Source: Anthocerotibacter panamensis C109
GTDB taxonomy: Bacteria; Cyanobacteriota; Cyanobacteriia; Gloeobacterales; Anthocerotibacteraceae
Reading direction: 5' to 3'
Assembly (NCBI RefSeq): GCF_018389385.1
Contig: NZ_CP062698.1
Span: forward strand, 623,501 to 687,500
Length of the DNA: 64,000 bases
Shown here: piece by piece, positions 59,947 through 64,000 of the stretch
Layout of the letters: each line of letters begins with the position of its first letter
Position numbering within the stretch: the first letter of the stretch is position 1
Translations under genes and position numbers: made by a program
The notes under the pieces: model-generated
Told to the model about the DNA's origin: nothing
Database searches by the model: none
Seen by the model: the letters and a program-made list of their open reading frames with translations, nothing else

Positions 59947-61068
59947 TCAACCCAGGACCGGAGAATTTTGCAGCCGCCGCAGGGTCGAGAGGATGCGCTG
60001 GCCTAATTCGCTCTGTCCGCGATCCAAGAAGAGTTGAGCGGCTTTTTCGTAGTCTTGGATGGCCCCTTGCCGGTCCCCTGACTTACTACGTAGCCGCCCC
60101 CGACTGTAGTAGGCCTCGGCAAAGTCGGCACTGTACTGGATCGCCTGGGTATAGTCCGCAATCCCTCCTTGTCGGTCTCCGAGACTGGCTCGGGCTATAG
60201 CGCGGTTGTAGTAGGCCACACTGTCTTCGGCATTTAGCCGGATTACTTGGCTCCAGTCCTCAATCGCTCCTTGCTGGTTCCCGGCCTCATTGCGCTCAGC
60301 TCCCCGGTTGTAGTAAGCCTCGGCATAGTTGGGGTTGGACTCAATGGCGCGGGTAAAATCGGCTATTGCCGCCTCTTTATGGCCCAGTGCAGCGTTGGCA
60401 ATCCCCCGGTTAAAGTGAGCTCGCGCGAGGTTGGGGTTAAGGCTGAGTGCGCGGGTGTAGTCCGCAATGGCACCTTCTTGGTCTGTCAGATCAAAGCGGG
60501 CTACGCCTCGATTGAGATAGGCTTCTGCGTAGTTGGGGTCAATGCGTAGCGCGGCCTCAAAATCTTCGATGGCTCCTTTTTTATCGCCTAGGTCGAAGCG
60601 TGCTGCCCCGCGATTGTAGAAGGCCTTGGCAAAGGCAGGATTGAGGCGTAAGGCACGGTCGCAGTCTTCGATAGCCCCTTGTTTGTCGCCCAGATCAATG
60701 CGCACGGCAGCGCGGTTGACATAGATTTCCCAGGACAGGGAGTTGAGGCTGAGGGCTTGATTGTAGTCCTCCAGAGCGCCTTGTCGGTCCCCTAGACTGA
60801 AGCGTGCCACGCCACGATTGTTGTAGGCTTTGGCGGAGTAGGGATTGATCCGCAGCGCCTGCGTGTAGTCAACAATAGCGGCTTTGCGGTTCCCCTCTTC
60901 AATTTTGCTCAAGCCCCGGTTGAAGAACTCTTCAGCACTCACCAAATCGATCCGATAGACGGTGCTTGAGGTTTGGAAATTGGATGGCGGAGGCGTCCCT
61001 GCCAAAACTGGGGACACCAGACACAGGGGCAATGCAAGTAGGACGGACAGCATCAGAGTAGCGTTCAT
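59947..61068 (-). CDS. Exported TPR protein
   Basis: 373 residues from the ATG at 61068, which gives a clear signal peptide (LMLSVLLALPLCLVSPVLAG); an in-frame start at 61104 would add 12 residues. About nine TPRs of 34 residues repeat the pattern AKAYNNRGVARFSLGDRQGALEDYNQAL. The repeats are very alike, also at DNA level. A scaffold role in the periplasm is likely. Confidence 0.88.
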   Translation of the reverse strand: MNATLMLSVLLALPLCLVSPVLAGTPPPSNFQTSSTVYRIDLVSAEEFFNRGLSKIEEGNRKAAIVDYTQALRINPYSAKAYNNRGVARFSLGDRQGALEDYNQALSLNSLSWEIYVNRAAVRIDLGDKQGAIEDCDRALRLNPAFAKAFYNRGAARFDLGDKKGAIEDFEAALRIDPNYAEAYLNRGVARFDLTDQEGAIADYTRALSLNPNLARAHFNRGIANAALGHKEAAIADFTRAIESNPNYAEAYYNRGAERNEAGNQQGAIEDWSQVIRLNAEDSVAYYNRAIARASLGDRQGGIADYTQAIQYSADFAEAYYSRGRLRSKSGDRQGAIQDYEKAAQLFLDRGQSELGQRILSTLRRLQNSPVLG

Positions 61069-61196
61069 GGTGTGATACCTGCAACACTGGAGGGCGATGG
61101 ACACTGGTCTATTAAATGGAGCTATCTTACCCCATTCAACTAGGGTTGAGCGCTCCTTGTGGCCTGATAGACCGGCCCATGCTCACAAAGTCTCAG

Positions 61197-61880
61197 CTAA
61201 CGCCGGTTCTCCCGGATGCGTTGCAGAAGAACCGGCATGAGCGCAAGCCCAGCCAAACCGGTCAGCGCAATAAAAGCAGGCACCAACGCCGCAGGCGCAA
61301 CCGTGTTCTCAAGGGCAATTCGGCCTACAGTCTCCCCGAACCAAGCGTAGCAGGCGTTACTGGGAACGATCCCCAGTAGGGTCGCCAGGATATAGGTCTT
61401 CGGTTTAACTTTAGTCAGACCGTACAGATAATTGAGGAAATTGAAGGGCAAAAAGGGGGTGAGCCGAGTGGACAGGACATACCAAAAACCCTCAGCAGCC
61501 AGTTGTTCATCCATCGGACGCAGCCAAGTAAGTTGGGCTGCAAAGCGACGCTCAAGGTAGCTACGCAGAACAAATCGAGATAGGTAAAAGGCGACTATGG
61601 CACCCAACCCCGCGCCAAGCGTAGTCCAAAGGGTGGCAGGCAGGGTACCGAACACCGCCCCAGCCAACATGCTCAAAGGAGCAGCCGGAAGCGCCAATCC
61701 AGTACCCAGGGCTTTGAGGAAGACGTAGAGCAGAGGTGCCCATACTCCCAATTGCTCCAGTGCCGCAGCCAAGTAAGCTAGCGCTATTTTTAAGGGGCCT
61801 TGTAGGGGAGTCGCCACCACCGCCAGGACCGTCACTAACATCACCAGCGGGAGAATCAAGGTCTGTTGCCACTTCTTCAT
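61197..61880 (-). CDS. VTT/TVP38-type (SNARE-associated, DedA-like) membrane protein
   Basis: 227 residues with five or six helices. Family features: LGTGLALPAAPLSMLAGAVFGTLPATLWTTLGAGLGAIVAFYLSRFVLR and STRLTPFLPFNFLNYLYGLTKVKPKTYILATLLGIVPSNACY. Members are lipid scramblase-like or transport proteins. Function here is unknown. Confidence 0.88.
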   Translation of the reverse strand: MKKWQQTLILPLVMLVTVLAVVATPLQGPLKIALAYLAAALEQLGVWAPLLYVFLKALGTGLALPAAPLSMLAGAVFGTLPATLWTTLGAGLGAIVAFYLSRFVLRSYLERRFAAQLTWLRPMDEQLAAEGFWYVLSTRLTPFLPFNFLNYLYGLTKVKPKTYILATLLGIVPSNACYAWFGETVGRIALENTVAPAALVPAFIALTGLAGLALMPVLLQRIRENRR

Positions 61881-62224
61881 TGCGTAGGTCTGACTTTTGT
61901 ATGCATCAACACTAACCCTCGTGGATTTGTCGGATCGCTACTTGGAGGATACAAGGTCTTTGGTCCTATATATACCCAAAGAAGTTAAAGGATAATGCGT
62001 GTTCTGATTTGTTTGTTTTATCCCTAGATAAAGCCTGGAACCATAGGTGTTCTTCCGGGAAAAGAATTCAGCATTCTAGGGGCCTAGAGAGCTTTTATCT
62101 AAGAGCTTTTAGGATATCAAACTTAGATTTAAAGGAAACTATAATTAAAGCGAATTGAGGTTAAGCTCAGATTATTTTAACTTTAAAACTTGATTATTGA
62201 CTCCTCAAGAATAAAGACGTTACT
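61881..62224. other. AT-rich divergent promoter region
   Basis: About 340 bases between divergent genes. The part from 62080 to 62200 is AT-rich with many short direct and inverted pieces (GAGAGCTTTTATCTAAGAGCTTTTAGG; GATTTAAAGG, CTTTAAAACTTG). It probably holds promoters, but no box is certain and no gene is seen. Confidence 0.4.
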
Positions 62225-62860
62225 GTGCATACGGCAAGGGCCAAGACAACACAATTTCGAGGAACTTCTGCTGTGAGTGAGGTTTTTGTAACAGCAATTC
62301 TGATGCTTGTGATCGGAGATTTTTTATCTACTTTCCTCTATCATGTCCCTGAACATGTGTTTGGCAAATTTCACGCCCTGATACATCATGGTCCCAACCG
62401 AAACTTTCTTTACTACGCTGTTCTTTCTCGCAACCCTTGGGTTTTACTCGATGGATTGCTTGGTGCCCTACCTTACTTTTTAATGATCCCGGTGCTGGGG
62501 TCGTGGTCGGTGCCGGGTGTGGTTCTGGGTTTGCTGTTGGGTTGGGGTCATGTTGTGTGGCGTCATACCAGCCTCTTGGCTTGGCGGACACCCGCGCCCG
62601 TGCAATTGCTGTGTGACCTGCTATGGATTGTGACCCCGGAGCGACACTGGCAGCACCACCTCAATGCAAACCTAGCCTACGGGGATATCTTTACGTTTTA
62701 TGATGCTCCGGCCCGCTACTGGTTACAGGTTCTGCGTCGGGTCAAGCATAGCTACCGGCTGCGTTTTCCTCTGGCACTAGCACGGGCTGGGGTCACCCTT
62801 GTCGCGCGTGCACCGGAACCGTTGGCCCCAGCGTCTGCTGACCTTGACGCGCACCCATGA
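62225..62860 (+). CDS. Fatty-acid-hydroxylase/desaturase-like membrane protein
   Basis: 211 residues from GTG; another GTG lies at 62272. Several helices and His clusters: HALIHHGPNR, GHVVWRHTS and RHWQHHLNANLAYGD, in the order expected for a diiron sterol-desaturase-like enzyme. The substrate, a lipid or a carotenoid, cannot be told. Confidence 0.75.
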   Translation: MHTARAKTTQFRGTSAVSEVFVTAILMLVIGDFLSTFLYHVPEHVFGKFHALIHHGPNRNFLYYAVLSRNPWVLLDGLLGALPYFLMIPVLGSWSVPGVVLGLLLGWGHVVWRHTSLLAWRTPAPVQLLCDLLWIVTPERHWQHHLNANLAYGDIFTFYDAPARYWLQVLRRVKHSYRLRFPLALARAGVTLVARAPEPLAPASADLDAHP

Positions 62861-63052
62861 GGTAAGCGCGACAGCACCAAAACCACCGCTCCAAATACCT
62901 CGCTTCACACCCAGCATAGGGTACCTTGGTCCTCAACCTGAAGCCCCAGAACCTTCAGAAAACATCTCTTTACGTGAAAATGCGTACGCAAAAAACATTA
63001 GATCTAGCTGAATCTGGTAAGATTTGCGCCATCAACCTACTCTTTTTCTCCT

Positions 63053-64000
63053 ATGCAGAACCACATCCCCAGCTTTGAACAGCACTGCCGTCGCTTCCGC
63101 TCGGTCTGGTGTGCTGTGGGCCTGTCCCTGTCGGCCTTGGTGAGTCTGACCAGCATCGCCGCCGCCGCCCCGACTCCGCCCGCCGCCCCGCAAGCCTCCT
63201 TGAAGCCCATTACGATGCGTGCAGCTCGCTTTGATGTCTCCCGGCCCTTGCGGGAGCTGACCCCCCGCTTCTTGCCTAGGGGAAAAGGAGAGGAGCGCGA
63301 AGTCCCCAACGAACCGCTGGTCGAACTCAACGAGCTGAACGAGCGTCAGATCAAGCGCTTGGGGCGCATCCTACCCAGACCGGATGCCGTCCTCCAAAAA
63401 TTTCTACCGCCCAACGCCACCATTCCGACGCCCATCACCAACTTTGATGGGGTGAGCAACGACGACAACAACACGCTGTTTGGCTTTCGGGTAGCCCCCC
63501 CAGATATCAATGGCGATGTCGGCCCTAACCACTACTTCCAGTGGGTCAACCTAGCCTTCCGCATTTTTGACAAAGCGGGGAATCTCGTGCTCGGCCCTAG
63601 GGCGGGGAGTAGTCTGTGGAGCGGGTTTGGGGGCCTGTGTGAAACAACCAACCAAGGCGACCCCGTCGTTCTCTACGACCCGTTGGCAGACCGCTGGATG
63701 GTCACCCAGTTCGCTTTTACCAGCTCTACTGCGCCGCCTTTCTTCCAGTGCATTGCGGTCTCTACCACCCCGGACCCGACTGGCACCTACTACCGCTACG
63801 CCTACGACTACGGCGCTGCCAGTGCCGCGACCACGGGCGGGACGGCGCTTTTTAACGACTACGGCAAGTTTGGGGTCTGGCCCGACGGCTACTACATGAC
63901 CGCCAACCAGTTTGGCCCTAGCGGGTTTGCCGGGGGCGGGGTGGTCGCCTTCGAGCGCGAAAAAATGCTGCTGGGACTACCGGCTCAGGCCGTTTACTTC
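63053..64000 (+). CDS. Secreted protein, partial (continues past window end)
   Basis: An open frame of 316 codons from ATG to the last base with no stop. The signal peptide is long (SVWCAVGLSLSALVSLTSIAAAA). The mature part reads like a beta-propeller-type exported family: DINGDVGPNHYFQWVNLAFRIFDKAGN, GDPVVLYDPLADRWMVTQF, CIAVSTTPDPTGTYYRYAYDYG, KFGVWPDGYYMTANQF. The function is unknown. The C-terminal domains lie outside the window. Confidence 0.8.
   Translation, partial: MQNHIPSFEQHCRRFRSVWCAVGLSLSALVSLTSIAAAAPTPPAAPQASLKPITMRAARFDVSRPLRELTPRFLPRGKGEEREVPNEPLVELNELNERQIKRLGRILPRPDAVLQKFLPPNATIPTPITNFDGVSNDDNNTLFGFRVAPPDINGDVGPNHYFQWVNLAFRIFDKAGNLVLGPRAGSSLWSGFGGLCETTNQGDPVVLYDPLADRWMVTQFAFTSSTAPPFFQCIAVSTTPDPTGTYYRYAYDYGAASAATTGGTALFNDYGKFGVWPDGYYMTANQFGPSGFAGGGVVAFEREKMLLGLPAQAVYF

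Overview
The window comes from a cyanobacterium. It carries both inducible CO2-uptake NDH-1 gene sets (ndhF3-ndhD3-cupA-cupS and ndhF4-ndhD4-cupB), a plastoquinone-type UbiA prenyltransferase, DUF3593, a CCB2/CCB4-like cytochrome-assembly protein, a PCP_red-domain protein and a Psb35-like protein. GTG and TTG starts are common. I cannot name the genus; an early-branching lineage is only a guess.

Layout. 1-8.6 kb is a defence island on the minus strand: a type I restriction-modification operon (hsdM, DUF1016 nuclease, half-size hsdS with an internal stop, hsdR carrying a C-terminal DUF4926-like domain, DUF6883 gene) and a secreted protein. The island lies between two copies of the first 51 bases of the lpdA gene region. 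8.6-16 kb is ordinary: lpdA, a DUF4350 lipoprotein-like gene and moxR in one run, then cpdA, a FecR-like gene, DUF4330 and ubiA. 16-22.6 kb is a second, decayed type I system: hsdR with a frameshift, a PIN-type toxin-antitoxin pair bounded by a 40-base duplication of the hsdR end, and a DUF559 cassette with REP-like palindromes fused in frame to an hsdM that lost its N-terminal domain; no hsdS is present. 22.7-27.9 kb is the NDH-1(3)/CupA-CupS operon with a LysR-type inverted repeat upstream. 28.2-38 kb holds a NACHT NTPase, a glycosyltransferase with TPRs, an MscS channel with a cyclic-nucleotide-binding domain and a series of small cyanobacterial genes.

38.2-44.6 kb is a Nit1C-type cluster (folate-reductase-like gene, MSMEG_0572 family, nitrilase, radical SAM, GNAT, AIR-synthase-like, glycosyltransferase, MSMEG_0570 family). 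It runs tail to tail with cupB-ndhD4-ndhF4 (44.6-49.2 kb), which has a divergent CmpR/CcmR-like LysR gene. 50.3-51.5 kb is a TerC family gene behind a probable yybP-ykoY manganese riboswitch. 52.3-56.7 kb is a tandemly duplicated toxin locus: two proteins share a 425-base head, one has the DUF4157 HELTH motif, the other carries an exchangeable C-terminal toxin, followed by immunity genes and an orphan toxin cassette. 56.7-64 kb has a two-domain retropepsin-like protease, small membrane proteins, a TetR regulator, a TPR protein, a VTT-domain protein, a fatty-acid-hydroxylase-like protein and a secreted protein cut by the window end.

The strongest candidates for something undescribed are the HsdR-DUF4926 fusion coupled to DUF6883, the DUF559/REP-like/HsdM fusion, and the shuffled DUF4157 toxin locus. 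All assignments are from reading the sequence; no database search was run.
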